This document shows, one piece after another, positions 29,136 through 36,183 of a stretch of DNA of 64,000 nucleotides. The notes beneath the pieces are model-generated. The model was not told where the DNA came from, did no database searches, and saw only the letters and a list, made by a program, of their open reading frames with translations. Numbering within the stretch: the stretch's first letter is position 1; the number at the start of each line of letters is the position of its first letter. This stretch comes from Campylobacter concisus (lineage in GTDB: Bacteria; Campylobacterota; Campylobacteria; Campylobacterales; Campylobacteraceae). The position numbers were made by a program, and so were the translations under genes. The DNA lies in contig NZ_PIRO01000006.1 in NCBI RefSeq assembly GCF_003048905.1, positions 1 to 64,000 on the forward strand. The letters run 5' to 3'.

Positions 29136-29169
29136 GGGTTTACAAATTTATATTTTAAAAGGATTAAAA

Positions 29170-29787
29170 ATGGCGAATATTTTTCTTTGCTCTTATTTCG
29201 CGGAGGTTGCAAGTAAGATTAATGAAGTGGTAAAATTTCAAGGCAAAGATATTGTTTTTATCGATACGGCAGCAAAATTTGAAGAGGTGAATTTTTACGT
29301 AGATGAAGCGGTGGAAATTTTAGAAAATTTTGGTGCGAAGCTAAGACGCCTTGACGTCTCTTGCGCCAAGGATTCGGCAGCGCTAGTATCTAGCCAAGAT
29401 GAGCCATCTTGTGAAGATGAAATTTTATCTACCATTAGTCAGTGCGATATCATTTACGTTAGCGGCGGAAATACGTTTTATTTGCTTAACGAGCTGCGAA
29501 AATCGCGCGCCTGGCAAGCCATAAAAGACGCTGTCAAAGCAGGTAAAATTTACGTCGGCGAGTCGGCGGGAGCGATCGTGGCTGCACCAGATACGAGATA
29601 TGCTACGCTAATGGATGAAAATAGCGCGAAAACGAGCGATTTTACAGGGTTAAATTTGGTTGATTTTTGCGTCGTGCCGCACTTTGGCTGCGAGCCTTTT
29701 ACGCAGGCCACGCACGAGATAATGGAGAAATTTGGGAACTTATACGATTTACGACCTATAAATAATGCTGAATTTATTGCGCTTTGA
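29170..29787 (+). CDS. Peptidase E-like serine peptidase (S51 family)
   Basis: The 205-residue class I glutamine-amidotransferase-like protein has the nucleophile Ser132 in GESAGAI and a His171 in VVPHFG, as in aspartyl dipeptidases and cyanophycinases of family S51. A GGNTFYLL block (99-106) is also diagnostic. It should release or cleave Asp-X dipeptides in the cytosol. I chose the ATG at 29170 because AAGGAT sits 7 bases upstream; an ATG 45 bases earlier lacks a site and is too close to the promoter. GC content is raised in parts, as in the truD tail. Confidence 0.85.
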   Translation: MANIFLCSYFAEVASKINEVVKFQGKDIVFIDTAAKFEEVNFYVDEAVEILENFGAKLRRLDVSCAKDSAALVSSQDEPSCEDEILSTISQCDIIYVSGGNTFYLLNELRKSRAWQAIKDAVKAGKIYVGESAGAIVAAPDTRYATLMDENSAKTSDFTGLNLVDFCVVPHFGCEPFTQATHEIMEKFGNLYDLRPINNAEFIAL

Positions 29788-29917
29788 GATAAAATTTTAT
29801 ACGTTCTTTGCGCTAAATATTTACTCAAAGCATTCTATCTGCCTGCAAATTTACCTTTTAAATAAAAGAATATAAAGTTTAAAGTTTTAAAAAACTAGAA
29901 ATTTAAGCCAAAGCCGC

Positions 29918-29923
29918 TATAAT
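29918..29923 (+). promoter_or_regulatory. -10 element of rnpB
   Basis: A perfect TATAAT lies about 8 bp before the predicted 5' end of the RNase P RNA, with no clear -35. This is normal for this genus. Confidence 0.65.
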
Positions 29924-29930
29924 TTCGCTC

Positions 29931-30250
29931 TGGCACGGTAAGCGATCGCTTTTGTTTTTGCAAAAGAGGAAAGTCCGAGCTGCGATAAGACAAGGTTCCA
30001 TCTAACGGATGGCTAGGGAAACCTAAGGGATAGTGTAACAGAAAGCAGACTTCCGCTTCGGCGGTAAAGGTGAAACGGCGGAGTAAGAGCCCACCGGCAC
30101 GCTTGGTAACTTGCGTGGCCATATAAACCCAACCTGCAGCAAGAAGGGATGGTTTTGGTCTTATATTAAAACCCTTCGCTAGAGCTTGTTTGTAAAAGCA
30201 AGCGTAGATAAATGATCGCTCAAGACAGAACTCGGCTTAACGCCGTGCCT
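29931..30250 (+). ncRNA. rnpB: RNase P RNA
   Basis: The M1-type RNA component of ribonuclease P matures tRNA 5' ends. Universally conserved blocks are present: GAGGAAAGTCCGAGC near the 5' end (CR I), ACAGAAA and GGCGGAGTAAGAGCCCACC in the middle, and AAGACAGAACTCGGCTTA towards the 3' end. The closing P1 helix pairs GGCACGG (29932..29938) with CCGTGCC (30243..30249), which fixes the ends within a few bases. The gene is convergent with the fliT-like gene 20 bp away. Confidence 0.96.
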
Positions 30251-30269
30251 TTAAATTTATAAAAATTGA

Positions 30270-30497
30270 TTAGTTTGTTACGTATTTTTGAGCTTTTTGT
30301 AGTTTTATAAGCTCATTTTGGATGTGCGAAGACTTGCTTTTTAAAAGCTCTATTGCGCCGCCAATTAGTGCTTGTGCTTCTTGTGCTGAAGCTAGGGTCG
30401 TAAACATATCCTCACTAAAATTTTGTGATAAAGCAGCTATCTTGCTCGTGTCTTCGTTTATCAATGCTAATTTAAATTCATTGATCCAACTATTCAC
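30270..30497 (-). CDS. FliT-like small protein downstream of fliS
   Basis: The 75-residue protein is nearly all helical and charged, with no membrane segment. Its place directly after flaG-fliD-fliS, overlapping fliS by 8 bp, is the usual place of FliT, the FliD export chaperone. The sequence itself is too short and variable for me to prove that. It is much shorter than enteric FliT (about 120 residues), so only the chaperone helices may be kept. Confidence 0.6.
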   Translation of the reverse strand: MNSWINEFKLALINEDTSKIAALSQNFSEDMFTTLASAQEAQALIGGAIELLKSKSSHIQNELIKLQKAQKYVTN

Positions 30498-30861
30498 CTG
30501 ATGTTACCTCTCTCCATGCTTCTGATAATTGCTTTACAACATTGGTTACTTCATTTAAAGCTGCGACATCGTTTTGAATATTTGCCATAGCAAGAAGCTG
30601 CATCTGTCTTGTATAAAGGCCGCTAAGATAGTGAGCTACATCACCCTGAGAATAATCAAGCGAATTTAAAAGCTCAACAAAAATAGCGTTTGTTCTATTA
30701 ATATAATAAACTTTTTTCTCTATATCTCCAGCTTCTATCGCCTTTTTGGTACGAAATATAAATTTTAAAATTCCGTCATAAAGCATTTCTATTAATTTAG
30801 TTGGGGACTCAATGCCCCCAAAACTAGACTGTGCGTATGCACTATATGCACTTTGATTCAT
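30490..30861 (-). CDS. fliS: Flagellin export chaperone FliS
   Basis: The 123-residue four-helix protein starts MNQSAYSAYAQSS, the classic FliS opening, and has the LIEMLYDGILKFI helix (about 23-35). It binds the C-terminus of flagellin in the cytosol and prevents early polymerisation before export through the flagellar type III apparatus. It is 9 bp after fliD, in the flaG-fliD-fliS transcript. Confidence 0.95.
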   Translation of the reverse strand: MNQSAYSAYAQSSFGGIESPTKLIEMLYDGILKFIFRTKKAIEAGDIEKKVYYINRTNAIFVELLNSLDYSQGDVAHYLSGLYTRQMQLLAMANIQNDVAALNEVTNVVKQLSEAWREVTSGE

Positions 30862-30870
30862 CTTTATCTC

Positions 30871-32631
30871 TTATTTTCTGCTATTTATCTCTGCATCGAT
30901 CATTGATTTTAGTGTCGAGAACTGATTTTCTAAGCTTGCGATGATAGCGTTATACTTGATAAAGCGCTCTTGCATTGTTGTATATTTTTCATCTAAAAGC
31001 TTTTGTGTGCTCTCTTTGTTTTTTGTGATCGACTCATTTTCATCTTTTAACTGATTTTGCATAGCAACCATCGTACCACTTTTGCCAACGACACCATCAA
31101 GCATTTTAGCTAGCTTTGTAAATAGCCCATCTGTTTTTTTAGTTACTGAATTTACAGTAGCTTCATTCATACCTAGAGCTGTTAGAGCTGGAGCTTTACC
31201 TTTTACTTCGATATTTTCACCATCACTTCTTTTTAAAATGATCCTTTTGCCGCTTTGATCAAGGCTAGCTGTCACTCCGTTGATGCCAGCATCGTTTATA
31301 GCTTGTTGAAGTTTTAGTGCATTTTCTTCGGCTGTGGCAGTAGCAGTAGTTGAAAATGTAACTGACTTGCCGTTTATCGTAAGATCGCCAGCTTTTATGT
31401 CTAGTGCTCCAGCACTAACGGTCGATGTTCCCATATAGCTTATTGGCTCGATCTTACTTGATCCCATGAAAAATTTCTGAATCTCTTCAGGATCTTTGCT
31501 AAGAGCTGCGTTAAATTTATTTAGATCAAGCTGAAGCTGACCGTCTTTATCAGGTACTATGCCATATTTACTTAATGCTTTGCCTTCGCTATCTTGTCCA
31601 TTTACAAGACGACCAATGTTTGATCTTAAGCTTGAAATTTCGCTAACGCCTTGGAAAGTGCCAGCTCCCTTTTCCTCGTCATATTTTGTAGCTATGCCAA
31701 GGTTCATAGTCATTAGGTTGTAGTCTTTGATAAATTCTTCAACCGCTTTTATTACCTCTTTTGTATCCTGAGAGACGCTTACGTTTGTTTTGCCGGTTTC
31801 GTTTAATGTAATAGAAATTCCCGGTCTTAAGTCGTTGAAGGTATTTTTGCTTCTTTTTACATTTACTCCGTTATATGTAAATTCCGCATCTTGTGCCTTT
31901 AAAATTCTATTTTTTTCAAAATTTGATGTCATCTTTGGTGTGCCATCAGGATTTGTTAGTAGAGTGCCATTTGCATCTTTATCTTGAAACTGCGTACTAT
32001 CCCAGCCAAGCTTATCTAAAACACCAGCCGTATCATTTGAAAATTTAATAGTCTGTGTTGCACCAGTGTTGCCTGATTGAAGCATGATTTGATTTGATTT
32101 ATCTCCGCCAACGTTTAAAATTCTAGCTTGTAATTTACCGCCACTGATATCATTTATCTTGTCTACAATATCCTGATACGTGGTTGATCTAGTTACGCTA
32201 ATAGAAAATTTTTGTCCATCGATCTCAACATCAAAAGAGCCGTTATTTGTTGCACCTACTAAGCTTGAAGCGTTTTTGAAATTTGAGCTTTGAAATGTAT
32301 CTTTTTGAGCAAGTTTTTGCACATCTATACTAAAATTTTGAACGCTAACGCCATTTGCTGCTGAGGCTGTTACGCTTTTGCCAGCATTATTTGTAGTTCT
32401 TTTTAGATAAAGTGCCTCTCCGCCAAGTGTTTTGCCACTTACATTTACGTTGCTAACTAGAGTTTTTAGAGCTGCAAGGTCTTTTTGTTTTAGGTCGTTT
32501 CTCTCTAGCCTTTTTGTTAAAGGCTTGATCTGTCCTGCCTCATCTGCTTCTTTTAGCTTTTTGATAAGATCGTCATTTAGTCCGCTATTTTTTGTACCGA
32601 TTCCTAAATTTGTTACGTTACCTACTGCCAT
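30871..32631 (-). CDS. fliD: Flagellar filament cap protein FliD
   Basis: The 586-residue capping protein sits at the tip of the growing filament and helps flagellin fold into place. The N- and C-terminal helices (a long coiled C-terminus from about 510 to 586) are conserved. The FliD_N block with GGEALYLKRTTNN and the middle hypervariable domain, including SVSQDTKEVIKAVEEFIKDYN, are recognisable. No signal peptide is present, as expected for type III export. It sits 2 bp after flaG and 9 bp before fliS. Confidence 0.96.
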   Translation of the reverse strand: MAVGNVTNLGIGTKNSGLNDDLIKKLKEADEAGQIKPLTKRLERNDLKQKDLAALKTLVSNVNVSGKTLGGEALYLKRTTNNAGKSVTASAANGVSVQNFSIDVQKLAQKDTFQSSNFKNASSLVGATNNGSFDVEIDGQKFSISVTRSTTYQDIVDKINDISGGKLQARILNVGGDKSNQIMLQSGNTGATQTIKFSNDTAGVLDKLGWDSTQFQDKDANGTLLTNPDGTPKMTSNFEKNRILKAQDAEFTYNGVNVKRSKNTFNDLRPGISITLNETGKTNVSVSQDTKEVIKAVEEFIKDYNLMTMNLGIATKYDEEKGAGTFQGVSEISSLRSNIGRLVNGQDSEGKALSKYGIVPDKDGQLQLDLNKFNAALSKDPEEIQKFFMGSSKIEPISYMGTSTVSAGALDIKAGDLTINGKSVTFSTTATATAEENALKLQQAINDAGINGVTASLDQSGKRIILKRSDGENIEVKGKAPALTALGMNEATVNSVTKKTDGLFTKLAKMLDGVVGKSGTMVAMQNQLKDENESITKNKESTQKLLDEKYTTMQERFIKYNAIIASLENQFSTLKSMIDAEINSRK

Positions 32632-32633
32632 TT

Positions 32634-33029
32634 TTAACTCTCCTTGTCAAAAAGTATTCCGATACTTTCCTTGAAATACTCGCTTATTCTTATAGCTTCT
32701 TTGCTTGGAAGTTGTGTTATCTCTTCGCCAGTTTTAGCATCTTTTACTTGTACGACCATTAAATTTAGCTTCTCATTGTAAGCAAATCTTACATTAGTAT
32801 CGAGCTGCTGCATTTGATAGTTTAGTCTGTCAGTGACCTCTCTTGTTCTTTTGGCAAGCTCTTCGTTGCTAAGTCCGTCTAGCTCGTTAATGTCTTTTGT
32901 TTCATTGTTTTTATCAGCACTTAATTTAACATCAGAATGCTCGATAGGTCTGCTATCTATTTGACGTTGAGCGGATGTGCTCATGCTCGTATCTAGTACC
33001 TGATTTGCTGCTGCCTTAAAGATTTCCAT
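32634..33029 (-). CDS. flaG: FlaG-family flagellar protein
   Basis: The 131-residue protein has a disordered acidic first half and the conserved FlaG block LNYQMQQLDTNVRFAYNEKL, followed by a KTGEEITQLPSKEAIRI segment (about 103-119). In Campylobacter it limits filament length. It is the first gene of the flaG-fliD-fliS unit and has a readable sigma28 promoter upstream. An AAGGAG ribosome site precedes its ATG. Confidence 0.92.
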   Translation of the reverse strand: MEIFKAAANQVLDTSMSTSAQRQIDSRPIEHSDVKLSADKNNETKDINELDGLSNEELAKRTREVTDRLNYQMQQLDTNVRFAYNEKLNLMVVQVKDAKTGEEITQLPSKEAIRISEYFKESIGILFDKES

Positions 33030-33061
33030 AGTTTTACTCCTTAAAACTTACGTTAGTTTCT

Positions 33062-33088
33062 ACATCGGTAAAATTTTAAAATCCTTTA
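33062..33088 (-). promoter_or_regulatory. Sigma28 (FliA) promoter of flaG-fliD-fliS
   Basis: On the minus strand TAAA (complement of 33085..33088) is followed after exactly 15 bp by ACCGATGT (complement of 33062..33069), close to the FliA consensus TAAA-N15-GCCGATAA. The start of transcription falls about 25 bp before the flaG ATG. Confidence 0.75.
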
Positions 33089-33149
33089 GTGTTTATATAA
33101 ATTTTTGATTATTTAGGCTAAAATCGAGCAAAAATTTATAGGAAGAGAT

Positions 33150-33494
33150 ATGAAAATTTCATTTGAGTGCGAGTGTATTTTACTTCAAAAGACACTACTG
33201 CTTTTTTGTGGAAATTTAGCTGCTCATCATAAGGATTGTGATTTTGTAGTGAGTGACCGCGAGATTGCGACAAAAAAACCACTATTTATAATAGGTAAAA
33301 ATGCTCATCTTTCTCATCCTTTTACCAAAATGGCACTTCTTGATACGCTTGAAGAATTTTACTCAGCTATGCAAATTTCAAAAGCAAATGAGCTAAATGA
33401 AGCTAAAAATGAAAAGGGCTTAGAAGATAAAATTTCACTTTTGATAGATAAATTTAAAGCCGATCTTCTTGAAATTCTAAGGGCAAATCAGTGA
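33150..33494 (+). CDS. Small protein of unknown function before rsmD
   Basis: The 114-residue protein has several cysteines and histidines at the N-terminus (CECILLQ, FCGNLAAHHKDCDF) that might bind metal. The rest is alpha-helical and charged with no known motif. It overlaps rsmD by 4 bp. Neither a signal peptide nor a membrane segment is seen. A role in ribosome maturation is only suggested by the coupling with rsmD. Confidence 0.6.
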   Translation: MKISFECECILLQKTLLLFCGNLAAHHKDCDFVVSDREIATKKPLFIIGKNAHLSHPFTKMALLDTLEEFYSAMQISKANELNEAKNEKGLEDKISLLIDKFKADLLEILRANQ

Positions 33495-34057
33495 AGCTTT
33501 ACACTAAAATCTCAAGTGGTAAATTTAAAGGTAAAAGGCTTGAACTGCCAAGCCTAAGCACAACAAGAAGTACAAAAAGTATCGTAAAAGAGTCCTTTTT
33601 TAACGTCATTAGAGATGAAATTTACTCACTTACATTTATAGAGGGTTTTGGTGGAAGTGGCGTGATGGCAAGCGAGGCCGTTAGCAACGGAGCACGTGAG
33701 GCTATCGCTATCGAAAAAGATAGGGCTGCTTTTAAGATCACGCAAAGCAACCTTGCAAGCCTGCAAAGTCCAAATTTAAAAGCGATAAATGGCGATAGTT
33801 TTGCGCTTTTGCCAGATCTTGTAAATTCGCAAAATGGCAAGGTTTTGCTCTATCTTGATCCGCCATTTGACATAAGAGCCGGCTTTGATGATATCTACGA
33901 AAAGCTTGTAAATTTAATCTCACAGCTAAAAAAAGAAAAAATTTACATGATAGTTTTTGAGCACAACAGTGACTTTAAATTTAGCGATGAAATTTCTACA
34001 TATAAGCTTGTAAAATTTAAAAAATTTGGAGCTACTTCGCTCTCTTACTTCCAATAA
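33491..34057 (+). CDS. rsmD: 16S rRNA (guanine966-N2)-methyltransferase
   Basis: This 188-residue SAM-dependent enzyme has the motif I region FGGSGVMASEAVSNG (about 58-72) and the catalytic DPPF motif (near residue 124), which together define RsmD. It methylates G966 of 16S rRNA in the assembled small subunit. The start overlaps the stop of the preceding small gene. Confidence 0.93.
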   Translation: MKLYTKISSGKFKGKRLELPSLSTTRSTKSIVKESFFNVIRDEIYSLTFIEGFGGSGVMASEAVSNGAREAIAIEKDRAAFKITQSNLASLQSPNLKAINGDSFALLPDLVNSQNGKVLLYLDPPFDIRAGFDDIYEKLVNLISQLKKEKIYMIVFEHNSDFKFSDEISTYKLVKFKKFGATSLSYFQ

Positions 34058-34068
34058 TTTATAAAAAT

Positions 34069-34086
34069 TTGGAACATCTTTTGCTT
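34069..34086 (+). promoter_or_regulatory. Sigma54 promoter of flgI
   Basis: TTGGAAC at 34069..34075 and TTGCT at 34081..34085 give GG-N10-GC spacing (GG 34071..34072, GC 34083..34084), matching the sigma54 consensus TGGCAC-N5-TTGCW except at one position. Transcription would begin about 25 bp before flgI, consistent with control of middle flagellar genes by the FlgSR system in Campylobacter. Confidence 0.75.
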
Positions 34087-34121
34087 TAAAACCTAAAATA
34101 GCTAAATTTTTAGGAAAAAAT

Positions 34122-35174
34122 ATGAAAAAATTTTTATCTTTTGTAGCAGCTTCAGTGATAGCTACTTCAGCCTTTGCTACGCAGATAAAAGAGCTTGCAA
34201 GCATAGTTGGCGTAAGAGATAATCAGCTAATAGGTTACGGCCTAGTTGTCGGACTAAACGGCACAGGTGATGGCTCAACGTCAAAATTTACGATCCAGTC
34301 TTTATCAAACATGCTTCAAGGTGTAAACGTAAAGATAAATCCAGATGATATCAAGTCAAAAAACGCAGCTGCTGTTATGGTAACAGCTAAGCTTCCTGCA
34401 TTTGCAAGGCATGGCGATAAGCTTGATGTCGTGATCTCATCTATTGGCGATGCAAAAAGTTTGCAAGGTGGTACTCTTCTCATGACACCACTAAAAGGCG
34501 TTGATGGTGATATTTACGCTTTGGCTCAGGGTGCTTTAAGCATCGGCGGAAAAAGCATGGGTAGATCAGGTGGCAACCACCCAACCGTTGGCTCTATCCT
34601 AAATGGAGCTTTGGTTGAGCGAGAAGTAACTTATGACATTTACAATCAAGATAGCATAAGACTAAGCCTAAAAGATACAAATTTTAAAACTGCTCTTGAT
34701 ATCCAAAATGCTATAAATGCAAATATCTCTGATGATGCCGCAAAGGCGATCGATCCAAGAACGGTTATCGTTAAAAAGCCAGATGATGTTAGTATTATCG
34801 AGCTTGCAAGTGCTGTGCTTGATCTTGATGTGGAGTATAAGCCAGATGAGAAGATAGTGGTTGATGAGAGAACTGGCACGATAGTAAGTGGCATAAATGC
34901 CGTAGTTAGCCCAGTTGTCTTAACGCATGGTGCAATCACAATAAAAATAGAGCCAAATAGCTACGATGAAGCAGCACAAAATGATGTAAATATAGGAAGC
35001 GATACATCTGTCGCACCTAGTCAAAATTTACTTAAAATTTCAGGCGAAAAAACAACCGTTGCAAATGTAACAAGAGCTTTAAATAAGCTTGGAGCAACAC
35101 CAAGCGATATCATATCGATACTTGAAAATTTAAAGCGAGTTGGTGCGATACAAGTTGATTTGGAGATAATATAA
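34122..35174 (+). CDS. flgI: Flagellar P-ring protein FlgI
   Basis: The 350-residue protein has a cleavable signal peptide ([13 protein letters not shown], about 5-17) and assembles in the periplasm around the rod at the peptidoglycan. The family blocks [12 protein letters not shown] and [11 protein letters not shown] are near the N-terminus, and [12 protein letters not shown]-like [17 protein letters not shown] is near the end. It is the first gene of a run ending in flgK. Its start codon directly follows an AGGA site. Confidence 0.97.
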   Translation: MKKFLSFVAASVIATSAFATQIKELASIVGVRDNQLIGYGLVVGLNGTGDGSTSKFTIQSLSNMLQGVNVKINPDDIKSKNAAAVMVTAKLPAFARHGDKLDVVISSIGDAKSLQGGTLLMTPLKGVDGDIYALAQGALSIGGKSMGRSGGNHPTVGSILNGALVEREVTYDIYNQDSIRLSLKDTNFKTALDIQNAINANISDDAAKAIDPRTVIVKKPDDVSIIELASAVLDLDVEYKPDEKIVVDERTGTIVSGINAVVSPVVLTHGAITIKIEPNSYDEAAQNDVNIGSDTSVAPSQNLLKISGEKTTVANVTRALNKLGATPSDIISILENLKRVGAIQVDLEII

Positions 35175-35473
35175 TGCAAATAGATAACACCTTAGCGCTA
35201 AATTCATATAATGAAATTTCGGCAAACAAGATAAAAAATGCAAATGCCAAACAAGATGCACTTTTAAAAGAGCAAACTGACGCTTTTGAAGCATTTATGG
35301 TAAAAGCTGTTCTTGATATTGCTTTAAAAGAAGATGATAAGAACTCACTCTATCCAAAAGCCGCTGGCAGCGATATTTACAGGTCTATGTATAATGATGC
35401 TATGAGTAAAGCATTGAGTGGAAATCTTGGTTTTTCAGAACTTTTGTACGATTTTTTAAAGAGAGACTCTTAA
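35174..35473 (+). CDS. flgJ: Rod-assembly FlgJ N-terminal domain protein
   Basis: The 99-residue protein keeps only the rod-binding N-terminal domain of FlgJ ([16 protein letters not shown], then [16 protein letters not shown]). It lacks the C-terminal muramidase domain of enteric FlgJ, as is usual in this group of bacteria. Another glycosidase must open the wall for the rod. Its start overlaps the flgI stop by one base. Confidence 0.85.
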   Translation: MQIDNTLALNSYNEISANKIKNANAKQDALLKEQTDAFEAFMVKAVLDIALKEDDKNSLYPKAAGSDIYRSMYNDAMSKALSGNLGFSELLYDFLKRDS

Positions 35474-35496
35474 GTAAATTTATATTCTGCCGATGT
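35470..35496 (+). promoter_or_regulatory. Sigma28 (FliA) promoter of flgM
   Basis: TTAA (35470..35473), then 15 bp, then GCCGATGT (35489..35496), a close match to the FliA consensus TAAA-N15-GCCGATAA. Its -10 core CCGATGT is identical to that of the flaG promoter. flgM can thus be made both by read-through from flgI and from this late promoter. Confidence 0.65.
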
Positions 35497-35531
35497 AGTG
35501 ATATAAACATTTTATTTTAAGAGGTATGAAT

Positions 35532-35735
35532 ATGATAAGGCCTTTGAACCAAAGACCAAATTTTCAGGCAAATGCGCTAAATAAAAATAGCGATGCCAAG
35601 GTCGAAACTCAGAGTAAAGAAGTAAGAACAAACGAAAACACAAAGCTAAAAGAGATAGCTGATGCCATAGCAAATGGCACTTATCAGGTTGATATCTCAA
35701 AAACGGCTAGGGCTGTGGCTGATGCGTTGCTGTAA
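35532..35735 (+). CDS. flgM: Anti-sigma28 factor FlgM
   Basis: The 67-residue form (ATG at 35532) fits an AGAGG site 7 bases upstream; an ATG at 35526 is too close to the site. The C-terminal half (IADAIANGTYQVDISKTARAVADAL) matches the sigma28-binding region of FlgM. It holds FliA inactive until it is exported through the completed hook-basal body, or, in Campylobacter, also until the filament grows. A FliA-type promoter precedes it, giving feedback control. Confidence 0.9.
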   Translation: MIRPLNQRPNFQANALNKNSDAKVETQSKEVRTNENTKLKEIADAIANGTYQVDISKTARAVADALL

Positions 35736-35748
35736 TTAAGGAATTTAA

Positions 35749-36180
35749 ATGATAAAAAAGCTTTTGGACGAGGCTATAGGCGAGCTTGATGAGCTTATAA
35801 ATTTAACCATACAAGATATCGCAAATATAAAAGAGGCTAAGCATTCAAGCGTTGATGAGAGTGTAAAGAAAAAAAATGCCTTAGTTCGTGCATTTGAAGA
35901 TACAAAAAGAGCACTAGATAAAGAGCTTTTAAAGGTATCAAAAGAGAGCGGTACGACTACACTTGCTAGTGTTTTAGACGATGAAGTGAAGTCAAAGCTT
36001 GTACTTATGCGTTCAAAGCTTGAAAATTTACATAAAGTTAATAAAGAATATGCAAGACATGTTGTTGCTGTTAAAGAATTTTTTGACTCACTTAATGAAA
36101 AAATTTTTGGAACTAAAACAAGTGAATACGGCCAAGATGGAAATAGCATAGATAATAATTTTTATAAATCAAGGGTTTAA
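35749..36180 (+). CDS. FlgN-like flagellar export chaperone
   Basis: The 143-residue protein is helical with coiled-coil character and begins MIKKLLDEAIGELDELINLT. It lies 13 bp after flgM and 3 bp before flgK, exactly where FlgN, the chaperone for hook-filament junction proteins FlgK and FlgL, is found. The sequence alone is too generic for certainty. Campylobacter jejuni has a similar gene between flgM and flgK. Confidence 0.75.
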   Translation: MIKKLLDEAIGELDELINLTIQDIANIKEAKHSSVDESVKKKNALVRAFEDTKRALDKELLKVSKESGTTTLASVLDDEVKSKLVLMRSKLENLHKVNKEYARHVVAVKEFFDSLNEKIFGTKTSEYGQDGNSIDNNFYKSRV

Positions 36181-36183
36181 AAA

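Larger units (their letters stand above)
28737..29169. other. 433 bp intergenic region with two hairpins and a promoter
   Basis: No convincing gene lies here; a 76-codon frame at 28986..29216 overlaps the real peptidase start and has no family match. Just after truD is a hairpin (28744..28758). A second perfect hairpin, GCAGAG/CTCTGC, lies at 28798..28820. A TATAAT at 29130..29135 precedes the peptidase gene. The rest is ordinary AT-rich sequence, partly with the higher GC seen in the truD tail. Confidence 0.5.

Noticed and set aside
28986-29216. 76-codon open frame before the peptidase gene
   Set aside because: No ribosome site or family pattern; it overlaps the better supported start of the peptidase gene at 29170 and its promoter.
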